A stretch of 12,337 bases of DNA from Oscillibacter sp. (lineage in GTDB: Bacteria; Bacillota; Clostridia; Oscillospirales; Oscillospiraceae), in contig JAHHSB010000027.1 in the NCBI GenBank assembly GCA_020025415.1, forward strand, positions 1 through 12,337, in the 5' to 3' direction. Below the pieces are notes generated by a model, which was not told the origin of the DNA, ran no database searches, and worked only from the letters and a program-made list of their open reading frames with translations. Position numbers and translations under genes: made by a program. Shown in pieces: positions 1-7,476 of the stretch. How positions within the stretch are numbered: the first letter of the stretch is position 1; each line of letters begins with the position of its first letter.

Positions 1-3
1 TAT

Positions 4-996
4 TTATACTCTGCCCTGAATGCCCAGATAGGCCAGTATGCAGCATACCAGGGTCAGTCCGGAAAAAGCACAGACGATCTTCTGTTCGCTCCAGCCGGAG
101 AGCTCCAGGTGGTGGTGCAGGGGCGCCATTTTGAAAAAGCGCTTGCCGTGGGTTGCCTTGAAATAGCCCACCTGAATGATGTCTGACAGTGTCTCGGCGA
201 TGTAAACAATGCCCACAGGGATCAGAATGAGGGGCATATCCATGGCAAAGGCCAGGGCCGCCACGGCGCCGCCCAAAAACAGGCTGCCCGTATCCCCCAT
301 GAACACCTTGGCCGGGTGATGGTTATAGGCGAAAAACGCCGCCAGGCCGCCGGCCAGGGCCGCCGAAAACAGGCTCAGTGTGGTCATGTGCCACAGGATC
401 GCCGTAGCGGCGAAGAAGACCATCACCACAAACGTCACGCTGGTGGCCAGGCCATCCACGCCGTCGGTCAGGTTGACGGCGTTCACCGTGCCCACGGTCA
501 CAAAGGCCGCAAAGATCAGATAGGCCAGCCAGGGCATGGAGAACGATACGTTGAAAAACGGGACATAGATCTGGTTGGTGAGCATCCCCTCATAGCGCAG
601 CACGCACAAAAATACCACGGCCGCCGCCAGCTGCAGCACAAATTTCTGCTTGGCGGTAAGGCCTTCGTTCTGGTGCTGCTTGACCTTGCGGTAGTCATCC
701 ACAAAGCCGATCAAGCCGAAACTCAGCGCCAGCAGGTACACATACAGATGGGCCAGACTGCCCCGGAGCATTTCCTCCCAGCCCAGGGCCAGGATTACCA
801 CGCCGGTTCCAATGATAAACATGATACCGCCCATGGTGGGGGTTCCTTCTTTCGCAGCGTGCCAAGTGGGGCCGTCTTCCCGGATACTCTGCCCGGCTTT
901 GAGCTTGCGCAGCTCCGGTATCAAAAATTTGCCGATCACCAGCGTGGCTGCAAAGCAGACCGCCGCCGTGATCACCATGGTGGTTAGTTCATTCAT
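4..996 (-). CDS. mraY: Phospho-N-acetylmuramoyl-pentapeptide transferase MraY
   Basis: MraY transfers phospho-MurNAc-pentapeptide from UDP to undecaprenyl phosphate in the membrane, making lipid I. The 330-residue product is full length for the family and almost wholly hydrophobic, with about ten membrane segments. Visible family motifs are the aspartate pair in FVDDYRK (residues 98-104), NLTDGVDGLA (175-184), FMGDTGSLFLGG (232-243) and the histidine cluster in APLHHHLE (291-298), all part of the Mg/UDP-MurNAc active site. The ATG at 996 is chosen because a good ribosome site (AGAGAGGAAA) lies 5-7 bases upstream; a GTG at 1017 in the same frame would add seven unconserved residues and lacks such a site. 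It follows murE after about 70 bp in the same operon. murF, which usually sits between these two genes, is absent. Identification is secure. Confidence 0.97.
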   Translation of the reverse strand: MNELTTMVITAAVCFAATLVIGKFLIPELRKLKAGQSIREDGPTWHAAKEGTPTMGGIMFIIGTGVVILALGWEEMLRGSLAHLYVYLLALSFGLIGFVDDYRKVKQHQNEGLTAKQKFVLQLAAAVVFLCVLRYEGMLTNQIYVPFFNVSFSMPWLAYLIFAAFVTVGTVNAVNLTDGVDGLATSVTFVVMVFFAATAILWHMTTLSLFSAALAGGLAAFFAYNHHPAKVFMGDTGSLFLGGAVAALAFAMDMPLILIPVGIVYIAETLSDIIQVGYFKATHGKRFFKMAPLHHHLELSGWSEQKIVCAFSGLTLVCCILAYLGIQGRV

Positions 997-1066
997 CTTG
1001 TTTCCTCTCTGGCACACGGCCTAAACTTTTGTAGCACCCAAGGAGTCCGCCCCCCAGGTACGGCGG

Positions 1067-2515
1067 TCATTTCCCCGCCAAATGGTCCGCCACGATCTCC
1101 CGCTCATCCATGTGGTGCTTCTCGGTGCCCACAATCTGATAGGTCTCATGCCCCTTGCCGCACAGGACGATGGTGTCTCCCGGCTGGGCGTGATCCATGG
1201 CATAGTGGATGGCTTCTATCCGGTCGGTCACCACCACATGGGGCGTCTGGCTCCCCGCCAGCCCCGGCAGGATATCGGCGATGATGGCTTCCGGGTCCTC
1301 GGTCCGGGGATTGTCGGAAGTGACGATCACAAAGTCCGCCAGCTCCGCCGCGATCTTCCCCATTTTGGGGCGCTTGGTCTTATCCCGGTCGCCGCCGCAG
1401 CCGAACAAGGCCACCGTGCGCCCACGGGAGAACTCCCGCACGGAGGAGAGCACATTTTCCAGCCCGTCGGGGCTGTGGGCGTAGTCGATCAGGATGGTGT
1501 AATCCTTTCCAGGGGTGGGAACCACTTCTACCCGTCCCTTCACATGGGGCACATTCACCAGGATCTGAGCGCTCTGTTCCAGCGGGATCCCCAGCTGCAG
1601 CGCCGCGGCCAATACATTCAGCGTATTATATACCATAAATTTGCCGGGAATGCCAACTCTGATTTTTACTCGTTCCTGCGCCGTCACCGCATCGAAGGCA
1701 ATATGGTCCGCCGCCAGGTCCAGATTTTCCGCCCGCAGGTCGGCGGGCTTTTCCACGCCGTAGGAGTACGCCTGGCAGCTGGCCCCCCGCATCAGCCGCT
1801 CCGCCCAGGGGTCGTCAGCGTTGTACACGCCCCGGCGGCAGCTGCGGAACAAGATGGCCTTGGCATCACAGTAGGCCTCCATGGTCTTGTGGAAGTCCAG
1901 GTGATCCTGGGTAAGATTAGTGAAGAGCCCCACCGCATAATCCACGCCGTAAACCCGGTCCAGGTACAGCGCATGGGAGGAGGCCTCCATCACCACATGG
2001 GTGCATCCCGCCTCCCGCATCTGCCGGAACAGGCGCTGAAGCTCGAAAGATTCAGGGGTGGTGCGCTCGGTGGGCAGACTCTCCTGCCCAATCATATTCT
2101 GGTTGGTGCCGATCAATCCCACTTTTGCTCCCAGTGCCTGCTCCAAAATCGCCTTGAGCAGATAGGTGGTGGTAGTCTTGCCGTTGGTGCCGGTCACCGC
2201 AGTCATCACCATCTCGTCAGCGGGATGGCCGAAAAAATTAGCTCCCACGATGGCCAGTGCCCGGCGGGAATCCTCCGCCTGTACCCAGGGGACCTCCAGC
2301 CCCTCGGGCACATCCTGACACAGCACGCACACCGCGCCCTGTTCCACTGCCTTGGGGATATAGGCGTGCCCGTCGGTGGCAAAGCCCCGCATGGCAACGA
2401 ACAAATCCCCCGGCTGAGTGTTCCGGGAATCATAGCTGACAGAACGGATCTCCATCTCCGGGTCGGCATGAAGTGCCCGGACGGGCACGTTTTCCAAAAG
2501 CTCTTTCAGTTTCAT
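1067..2515 (-). CDS. murE: UDP-MurNAc-tripeptide synthetase MurE (meso-diaminopimelate type)
   Basis: A cytoplasmic ATP-dependent ligase that adds the third amino acid to UDP-MurNAc-L-Ala-D-Glu. The 482-residue protein has the three Mur-ligase domains: an N-terminal UDP-binding domain (about 1-100), a central ATPase domain with the loop TGTNGKT (108-114), and a C-terminal domain. Lys219 in YCDAKAILF fits the lysine that is carbamylated in Mur ligases. DNPR at 401-404 is the signature of enzymes that use meso-diaminopimelate; lysine-using enzymes differ here. The cell wall is therefore inferred to be of the meso-DAP type. The ATG at 2515 has a purine-rich AAGGAAAGGGG about ten bases upstream. 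The gene lies 115 bp after the transpeptidase gene, in a gap that may hold a weak internal promoter, and is followed by mraY. Confidence 0.97.
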   Translation of the reverse strand: MKLKELLENVPVRALHADPEMEIRSVSYDSRNTQPGDLFVAMRGFATDGHAYIPKAVEQGAVCVLCQDVPEGLEVPWVQAEDSRRALAIVGANFFGHPADEMVMTAVTGTNGKTTTTYLLKAILEQALGAKVGLIGTNQNMIGQESLPTERTTPESFELQRLFRQMREAGCTHVVMEASSHALYLDRVYGVDYAVGLFTNLTQDHLDFHKTMEAYCDAKAILFRSCRRGVYNADDPWAERLMRGASCQAYSYGVEKPADLRAENLDLAADHIAFDAVTAQERVKIRVGIPGKFMVYNTLNVLAAALQLGIPLEQSAQILVNVPHVKGRVEVVPTPGKDYTILIDYAHSPDGLENVLSSVREFSRGRTVALFGCGGDRDKTKRPKMGKIAAELADFVIVTSDNPRTEDPEAIIADILPGLAGSQTPHVVVTDRIEAIHYAMDHAQPGDTIVLCGKGHETYQIVGTEKHHMDEREIVADHLAGK

Positions 2516-2581
2516 AGCTCTGCAGCCCCTTTCCTTGGTGGGACATCACCAGTGTTTAACGATCTATTATAAACAGTGCTT

Positions 2582-2610
2582 TTTGTAAAGTATACGGACG
2601 ATGGTGTCAA
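2582..2610 (-). promoter_or_regulatory. Possible weak internal promoter upstream of murE
   Basis: On the minus strand the 115-bp gap between the transpeptidase gene and murE is AT-richer than its surroundings. It holds a consensus -35 hexamer TTGACA (2605-2610) followed after 17 bp by TACAAA (2582-2587), which matches only four of six -10 positions. A perfect TATAAT lies further down at 2566-2571 but has no good -35 at the right distance. Either could give extra murE-mraY transcription independent of the mraZ promoter. This is pattern matching only. Confidence 0.35.
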
Positions 2611-2630
2611 AAACCCTGCAGAAACTGTTT

Positions 2631-4991
2631 TCAGTCCGCTGTGGAGGATTGGCTTCCGAAGCGCACGGTAACCACCGAGCCGGCTTCCAGCTCTGTCCCC
2701 GCGCTCATGGACTGGGACAGGGCGTACACGTTGCCGGAGCTGGCGTTGCTGGTGCCGATCATCTTCATAATAAGCCCTGCGTTGGTCAGCTTTTCGTTGG
2801 CCTTGGCCGCGGACAGGCCCACCACGTTGGGCACGGCGCACAGGTCCGTGGGCTTCTCCTCTCCCAGGTACAGGATAATGGTGGCATTGTTGGGCACAAT
2901 GGCGCCGCCCACAGGGGTCTGATCGGTCACAGTGTCGCCGGCGCCCACGGTCCGATAGCTGAAGCCTGCGCTGGTGAGCTTCTCCTTGGCCTTTTCCACC
3001 GTCTGGCCCACCACGTTGGGCACGGTGGCATCGGCGCTTTCCAGGCTCTCTTCCGTATAGTCGGGCTCAATGCCCAGATAGGGCAGAATCTCGCTCATGA
3101 TCTGGCTGGCGGTGGGAGCCACCATGTTGCCGCCGGAGGGATAGGTGCCGGTAGTACGGCTGGGGGTATCCATGGTCAGCAGCATGATGACCTGGGGATC
3201 ATCCGCCGGGGCAAAGCACATGAAGGAGACCACGATGTCCTTGGTACCGGTCTTATCGGCAGTACCGGTCTTGCCGCCGATGCGGTAGCCGGTGACCTGG
3301 CCGTTTTTACCGGTGCCCTGAGCCACCACATATTCCAGGCACTCCCGCACCAGGCCGGAGGTTTCCTCGCTGACGACCTGGCGAACGGTGGAGGTCTCAT
3401 GCTGCACCAGCACGTTCCCCTCGTCATCCAGGATCTGCTCCACCAGATAGGGGGTGTTGAGATACCCGCCGTTGATGGTAGCCGCCTGGGCCCGGATCAG
3501 CTGTAGAGGCGTGACGTTGAACGTCTGGCCGAAGGAGTAGGACGCCAGGGAGACCACGTTGGAGTTGAAGCTGTCCTCATTGGCAAAAATGCTGTTGGCC
3601 TCAGCCGGGGCATCGATGCCGGTAGACTCCATCAGGCCGAAGGATTTGAGGTACTGGTAGTAGGTTTCCGTACCGATGGACAGGCCCATCGTGATAAAGG
3701 CCGGGTTGCAGGAATTTCCGGTAGCCACTTTTAGGGTCTGTGTGCCGTGGCCCGGTGCCTTCTTGGAACAGCCGATGGGCTTGCTCCACCCGGGCACCAT
3801 GATCGAGCCCGTGCAGGTAAAGGTGGTGTTCATGTTAACCACATTTTCCTCCAGCGCCGTGGCCAGGGTGATGGGCTTGAAGGTGGAGCCGGGCTCGTAA
3901 GTATCGCTGATGCAGCGGTTGCGCCACTGGGTATACTGGGCCTCCTCCAGGGCGTCGATGTACTTATCAGAGCCCTCTTCCAGCCCTTCCAGGCTCTCCA
4001 GCAGCTTCTCGTCGGTGACGGTGCTGTAATCGTTCAGATCAAAGGTCGGATAGGAGGCCATGCCCAAAATGGCGCCCGTATTCACATCCATGACGATGCC
4101 GGTGCCGCCCTTGGCCGCATCGTACTTTCCCAGCATGCTTTTCAGGCCGTTTTCCAGGTAGTACTGCACGTTGTTATCCAGCGTCAGCACCAGGTTGCTG
4201 CCGTTTTCCGCATCGTAATACTGCTCATATTGGTACAAAAGGTCGGTACCCGCCGCGTTTTTGGCGGTGACCGTCAGGCCGGAAGTTCCCTCCAGCACGT
4301 CGTTATAATTGGCCTCCAGGCCATAGGCGCCCTGGTTGTCGGCGTTGACAAAGCCGATGACCTGGGCCGCCAGAGATCCCATGGGATAGTAGCGCTTGGA
4401 GTCCGGATCCAGATAGATGCCGTGAATTCTCTGCTGCTTATCTTCCGGGGCAGGATTGCCCTCGTCATCGATCTCTCCGTTGACGAACTGGCGCACCTCG
4501 TTGGCCACAGTCTGCTCGGCCCGCTTTTTGATGATCTCGTAGCCGGAGTAAGTCCGTTCCATCTTTTCCAGAATGGTTTCTTCATCCACGTCCAGGATCC
4601 GGGACAGGCCCCGGGCGATATATTCCTTATCTTTCTTATCCGCGGCGTCCATTTTCCCCGCCGCGATCTTTTCGTCCTGGCTGCTTTCATATTCGGCAAT
4701 GTCCCGGGGCGAGATGTTGATCGTCTCGGCGGTGGCGGAGATTGCCAGGATCTTGCCATTGGCGTCATAAATCGTTCCGCGAGATGCGGTGATGACCGAG
4801 CTGCGGGTCTGCTGGGCCACCGCCTCGCTTTCCAGCTCCTCGTGCCGGACGATCTGAAGCTCATAGAGTTTGACAAAGAGCATGGCAAATGTCACGATGC
4901 CGAAAAAAATCATCAGGATCGTGGTTCTGCTCTTGATCACCTGATTTGCCCGGCGGGCTGCGTCGCTTTTTCTCCTGGGTTTGTCTGCCAT
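2631..4991 (-). CDS. ftsI: Class B penicillin-binding protein with two PASTA domains (FtsI/SpoVD family)
   Basis: A membrane-anchored transpeptidase that cross-links peptidoglycan outside the membrane, at the septum or, if it is a SpoVD, in the spore cortex. The 786 residues show a basic cytoplasmic tail (1-21), one membrane anchor (about 22-43), a dimerisation domain (about 60-250) and the transpeptidase domain. The active-site motifs are Ser369-Thr-Phe-Lys372 (in EPGSTFKP), Ser427-Cys-Asn429 and Lys574-Thr-Gly576. Two C-terminal PASTA repeats start at VPNVVG (about 657 and 720), the usual peptidoglycan-sensing modules. It is longer than many FtsI proteins because of these repeats. The ATG at 4991 has a strong GGAGGAAG site. 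Its place directly after ftsL favours the division role, but FtsI and SpoVD cannot be separated from this sequence alone, so the symbol is provisional. Confidence 0.93.
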   Translation of the reverse strand: MADKPRRKSDAARRANQVIKSRTTILMIFFGIVTFAMLFVKLYELQIVRHEELESEAVAQQTRSSVITASRGTIYDANGKILAISATAETINISPRDIAEYESSQDEKIAAGKMDAADKKDKEYIARGLSRILDVDEETILEKMERTYSGYEIIKKRAEQTVANEVRQFVNGEIDDEGNPAPEDKQQRIHGIYLDPDSKRYYPMGSLAAQVIGFVNADNQGAYGLEANYNDVLEGTSGLTVTAKNAAGTDLLYQYEQYYDAENGSNLVLTLDNNVQYYLENGLKSMLGKYDAAKGGTGIVMDVNTGAILGMASYPTFDLNDYSTVTDEKLLESLEGLEEGSDKYIDALEEAQYTQWRNRCISDTYEPGSTFKPITLATALEENVVNMNTTFTCTGSIMVPGWSKPIGCSKKAPGHGTQTLKVATGNSCNPAFITMGLSIGTETYYQYLKSFGLMESTGIDAPAEANSIFANEDSFNSNVVSLASYSFGQTFNVTPLQLIRAQAATINGGYLNTPYLVEQILDDEGNVLVQHETSTVRQVVSEETSGLVRECLEYVVAQGTGKNGQVTGYRIGGKTGTADKTGTKDIVVSFMCFAPADDPQVIMLLTMDTPSRTTGTYPSGGNMVAPTASQIMSEILPYLGIEPDYTEESLESADATVPNVVGQTVEKAKEKLTSAGFSYRTVGAGDTVTDQTPVGGAIVPNNATIILYLGEEKPTDLCAVPNVVGLSAAKANEKLTNAGLIMKMIGTSNASSGNVYALSQSMSAGTELEAGSVVTVRFGSQSSTAD

Positions 4992-5051
4992 GGGTCTTCC
5001 TCCAGTTTTAGGATTTCAATTAATCACAGCACCAAGCTGCGTCCGCATTGC

Positions 5052-5121
5052 CTGCTGTCAAATAGCAAACAGGGAGTAAGAAGTCTCCTTCTTACTCCCT
5101 ACTGTTCTGACTATATAGCAG
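5052..5121. repeat. 70-nt imperfect inverted repeat with perfect 13-bp core hairpin
   Basis: The core arms at 5071-5083 and 5088-5100 are perfect reverse complements (AGGGAGTAAGAAG and its partner) around a 4-base loop. Outside the core, the similarity of the arms extends with gaps to CTGCT at 5052 and its complement ending at 5121. It nearly fills the start of the spacer between ftsL and the transpeptidase gene. No T-run follows it on either strand, so it does not look like a normal terminator. It may be a small palindromic dispersed repeat, or an mRNA processing or attenuation hairpin; the sequence does not decide. Confidence 0.6.
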
Positions 5122-5124
5122 TCC

Positions 5125-5697
5125 TCAGTCGAAATATTCCACCACGGTATAGATTCCGTGGCTCAGGGAGTTCAACAGCTGGCTCAGCACACTTGGGGTC
5201 TCCTGCTGATAAACCACAGCGTTGTCGTCTTCGGACAGGTCCAGATAATATATCTGGCTGGAGCTGGGCTTGGACATACCAGCTGCTTCCGCCGTTTCTT
5301 TGATGCTGGCCAGATCGTACATCTGCTCATATTCCGCCATCAGCGAAACATTTTCCACTTCCAGATCTTCCAGCTGCCCCTGCAGATTCACCACAGAGGA
5401 GGAAATCATCATCAGCTGAATATAGCTCATCAGCACCAAGACCATCATGGCGATGACACACATCGTGCCCAGTACGGCCACCGGGGACACCCGCTGGCGG
5501 GCCCGTACCTGTACCTGAGAGACTGCCCGCACCTTGGGCCGGGCCAGGGGCTTGGGCATGGCTTTGTCCGCCCGCCGCTCCCGGACCTGCTGACGGGGGA
5601 GCTCCCGTTCCAAACTATACGCCAGATCGCCGTACACCGCGCCGCCGCGGTTGTACCCTCGGCAATCATGCAGTTTTCTTGCCGCAGAACTAGTCAT
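5125..5697 (-). CDS. ftsL: Cell division protein FtsL (FtsL/DivIC-like)
   Basis: A small bitopic membrane protein that joins DivIB/FtsQ and DivIC/FtsB in the divisome and helps activate septal synthesis. The 190 residues have a long basic cytoplasmic region (1-70), one strongly hydrophobic segment (about 73-97), then a heptad-like coiled stretch (about 98-130, rich in Leu, Glu and Gln). The following IKETAEAAGMSKPSSSQI resembles the conserved end of FtsL/DivIC coiled coils. The final 40 residues are variable. Sequence conservation in this family is low, so the call rests mainly on topology and on the position between rsmH and the transpeptidase gene. The ATG at 5697 is preceded by an AGGGGGAA ribosome site. 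The spacer to rsmH is 48 bp. The spacer to the next gene is longer (133 bp) and holds an inverted repeat. Confidence 0.88.
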   Translation of the reverse strand: MTSSAARKLHDCRGYNRGGAVYGDLAYSLERELPRQQVRERRADKAMPKPLARPKVRAVSQVQVRARQRVSPVAVLGTMCVIAMMVLVLMSYIQLMMISSSVVNLQGQLEDLEVENVSLMAEYEQMYDLASIKETAEAAGMSKPSSSQIYYLDLSEDDNAVVYQQETPSVLSQLLNSLSHGIYTVVEYFD

Positions 5698-5745
5698 CCT
5701 GTTCCCCCTGCTTCCGTTTTATCCTTTGTGCGGCGACTCGCGCCG

Positions 5746-6690
5746 TCAATCCTGCTCTCCACACTTCTCCGCTACCCGGAGCTTGGCGCTGCGGGCCCGG
5801 GGATTGTCCCTTAATTCCGCTTCCCCCGACAAGATGGGCTTGCGGGTCACCCATTGGAGCACCGGTTTTTTCCCGCACACGCACACCGGGAATTCCGGCG
5901 GGCAGGTGCAGCCCTTGGCCAGCTCCTGAATGGTTCTCTTTACGATTCGGTCTTCCAGCGAGTGGAAAGTGATCACCGCCAGGCGCCCGCCGGGCCGCAG
6001 GCCCGCCGCCGCTGCCCGGAGCATGGGTTCCAGGGCGTCCAGCTCTCCGTTCACCGCGATGCGGATGGCCTGAAAGCTGCGCTTGGCCGGGTGCTGCTTT
6101 TCCCGCAGTGCCGCCGGAGGCATGGCGCCCCGGATCACATCCACCAGTTCCAGCGTGGTTTTAATGGGTCGCTGTTCCCGCCGCCGGACGATGGCCCTGG
6201 CAATGGCAGAGGCGTAGCGCTCCTCCCCGTATTCATAGAGGATCCGGCGCAGCTCCGCCTCGTCCCAGCTGTTGACCACGTCCTTGGCCGTCAGGGCGTC
6301 GTTTTCGTCCATGCGCATATCCAGCGGCGCATCGTGCATATAGGAAAAACCCCGCTCGGGGTCGTCCAGCTGGGGGGACGACACGCCCAGATCGAACAGC
6401 ATCCCATCCGCGCCGGAGATTCCGGTCTCTTCCAGAATCTGTGCCAGCTGGGAGAAATTGCGGCGTACCAGCGTCACCCGGTCCGCCCAAGCTGCCAGCC
6501 GCACCTTGGCGGCTTCAATGGCCTCTCCGTCCCGGTCGATACACACAAGGCGGCCGGTTGTCAGCCTTTGGGCGATCTCAGCAGAGTGCCCTGCGCGCCC
6601 CAGTGTACCGTCTACATAGATCCCATCGGGTCGGATTTTCAGCGCTTCCACGCTTTCTGTCAGCAAAACAGATTTGTGTGTATATTCCAT
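5746..6690 (-). CDS. rsmH: 16S rRNA (cytosine(1402)-N(4))-methyltransferase RsmH
   Basis: RsmH (formerly MraW) methylates N4 of C1402 in the ribosomal decoding centre, using S-adenosylmethionine. The 314-residue length is typical. Visible motifs are the SAM-binding VDGTLGRAGHS (residues 26-36; many homologues have a second Gly where this has Arg-Ala), FDLGVSSPQLD (99-109), FHSLEDRIVK near residue 245, and the C-terminal NPRARSAKLR. Before the C-terminus sits CTCPPEFPVCVCGKKP, with two Cys-x-Cys pairs that could bind a metal; this insert is familiar from clostridial homologues. The ATG at 6690 starts nine bases after the mraZ stop, and the GAGG that overlaps that stop can act as the ribosome site, suggesting coupled translation. 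Confidence 0.98.
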   Translation of the reverse strand: MEYTHKSVLLTESVEALKIRPDGIYVDGTLGRAGHSAEIAQRLTTGRLVCIDRDGEAIEAAKVRLAAWADRVTLVRRNFSQLAQILEETGISGADGMLFDLGVSSPQLDDPERGFSYMHDAPLDMRMDENDALTAKDVVNSWDEAELRRILYEYGEERYASAIARAIVRRREQRPIKTTLELVDVIRGAMPPAALREKQHPAKRSFQAIRIAVNGELDALEPMLRAAAAGLRPGGRLAVITFHSLEDRIVKRTIQELAKGCTCPPEFPVCVCGKKPVLQWVTRKPILSGEAELRDNPRARSAKLRVAEKCGEQD

Positions 6691-6699
6691 CGCGCAGCC

Positions 6700-7128
6700 T
6701 CAGAAATCCAGTTCTTCCATGGCAGCCAGCATGTTGCCGCTCTCCAGCTCCTGGCGTTCCAGTTCCTGCCAGGTCTGGCTGTCCCAGATCTCCGCCCGGG
6801 AGCTGACGCCGATCACAGACACGTCCTTTTTCAGGTGGGCGTAATCCCGCAGCTTCTGGGGGATCAGGATGCGGCCCTGAGAGTCCGGCTCGCACTTGAT
6901 CGCGTTGGAAAACAGCGGCCGCAGGGCCCGGGCCTTGGAGTAGGGAAGCTGGTCAAAGCGCTCCGTCAGCCGCTGCCAGCTGGCGTTGGAATAAATCGTC
7001 AGGCAGGGATCGGGGCCGATGGTAACATAAAATGTGTCGCCCAGCTCCTCACGAAGTTTGGCAGGGATCGCCAGGCGGCCTTTGGCATCAATATTGTGCT
7101 GATTGGTTCCGGTCACCTGTCCTGCCAC
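6700..7128 (-). CDS. mraZ: Transcriptional regulator MraZ
   Basis: MraZ is a ring-forming DNA-binding protein that controls its own dcw operon. The 142 residues contain two AbrB/SpoVT-like swapped-hairpin halves, each with the family signature: DAKGRLAIPAKLREEL (14-29) and DSQGRILIPQKLRDY (82-96). The conserved His-x-x-Asp before the first KGR (HNID) is present. There is no ATG at the 5' end. The frame can start at GTG 7128 (residue 1 here) or GTG 7116 (residue 5), and homologues usually begin six to eight residues before the HxxD, which leaves both possible. Purine-rich GGGAAAGGAA lies just upstream of the first. It is the first gene of the operon; a promoter at 7215-7243 and operator-like repeats at 7171-7206 lie in front. 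Confidence 0.97.
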   Translation of the reverse strand: MAGQVTGTNQHNIDAKGRLAIPAKLREELGDTFYVTIGPDPCLTIYSNASWQRLTERFDQLPYSKARALRPLFSNAIKCEPDSQGRILIPQKLRDYAHLKKDVSVIGVSSRAEIWDSQTWQELERQELESGNMLAAMEELDF

Positions 7129-7170
7129 TTCCTTTCCCAGCCGTTTTGGGGAATGATTAGGGATTGCTTA

Positions 7171-7206
7171 CCACTTAACCCTACAAATCACCACTTCCCC
7201 CCACTT
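7171..7206 (-). promoter_or_regulatory. MraZ operator: four boxes at 10-bp spacing
   Basis: Read on the minus strand towards mraZ, AAGTGG occurs at 7206-7201, 7196-7191 and 7176-7171. The remaining 10-bp slot (7186-7181) holds the degenerate TTGTAG. The units therefore repeat every helical turn, as described for MraZ boxes in other bacteria (short GTGG/TGGG-type direct repeats, 10 bp apart, upstream of mraZ). The row covers the predicted transcription start and the first bases of the leader, where bound MraZ would block RNA polymerase. A further AAGTGG at 7130-7125 overlaps the GTG start and is out of phase. The binding role is inferred from pattern and place. Confidence 0.8.
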
Positions 7207-7214
7207 CACGTTCA

Positions 7215-7243
7215 AGTATACCCGCCACCCCTTGAAATTGCAA
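7215..7243 (-). promoter_or_regulatory. Sigma-A-type promoter of the mraZ/dcw operon
   Basis: On the minus strand, TTGCAA (7243-7238) and TATACT (7220-7215) are separated by exactly 17 bp and match the housekeeping -35 and -10 at four and five of six positions. The predicted start is near 7208, giving a leader of about 80 nt before mraZ and putting the MraZ boxes across the start site. A weaker second pair (TTGAAA at 7300-7295, TATGGA at 7278-7273, 16-bp spacing) lies further upstream. The whole 348-bp gap between mraZ and the gene ending at 7477 holds only these promoter elements and the terminator at 7345-7392. Confidence 0.8.
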
Positions 7244-7344
7244 GGCTTTTTTTACATGGCACCCCCTGCCCTTCCATAGCAAAATTTGTCGATTTTTCAA
7301 AAAATAAAACAGGCGTTCTACTCCTGTCTGCTTGTTTACATAAA

Positions 7345-7392
7345 GCTAAAGCACCGCCTGACACAAGATGTTGTGCCAGGCGGTGCTTTAGC
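7345..7392 (-). terminator. Hairpin terminator of the rsmD-coaD operon
   Basis: A 16-bp perfect stem pairs 7345-7360 with 7377-7392. One mismatch follows, then five more pairs close a GATG loop. On the minus strand the hairpin lies about 85 bp after the stop of the gene at 7477-8007, and its GC-rich core runs into TTTAGCTTTATGT. This is a moderate rather than perfect T-tract, better than the plus-strand side. It lies upstream of the mraZ promoter, so it would insulate the two minus-strand operons. Confidence 0.7.
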
Positions 7393-7476
7393 CAGCTTTC
7401 AAATCTAAATATGGATTTTACCGGATTTTTCTATTTTTTGTTTGTTAACTTAGCCAAAATTTTCTCTTAAATTTCG

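Noticed and set aside
1082..2572. Long plus-strand open frame (496 codons) opposite murE
   Set aside because: It is the antisense shadow of a secure murE gene; the product is His/Gln/Gly-rich without family motifs and there is no ribosome site. Long shadows are expected at this base composition.
3747..5303. Plus-strand open frame of 518 codons opposite the transpeptidase gene
   Set aside because: Antisense shadow of a gene with all three catalytic motifs; it runs through the inverted repeat and into ftsL, with no recognisable protein.
5854..7470. Plus-strand open frame of 538 codons opposite rsmH and mraZ and across their promoter
   Set aside because: It crosses two genes, a promoter and a terminator on the other strand and has no motif; clearly a shadow.
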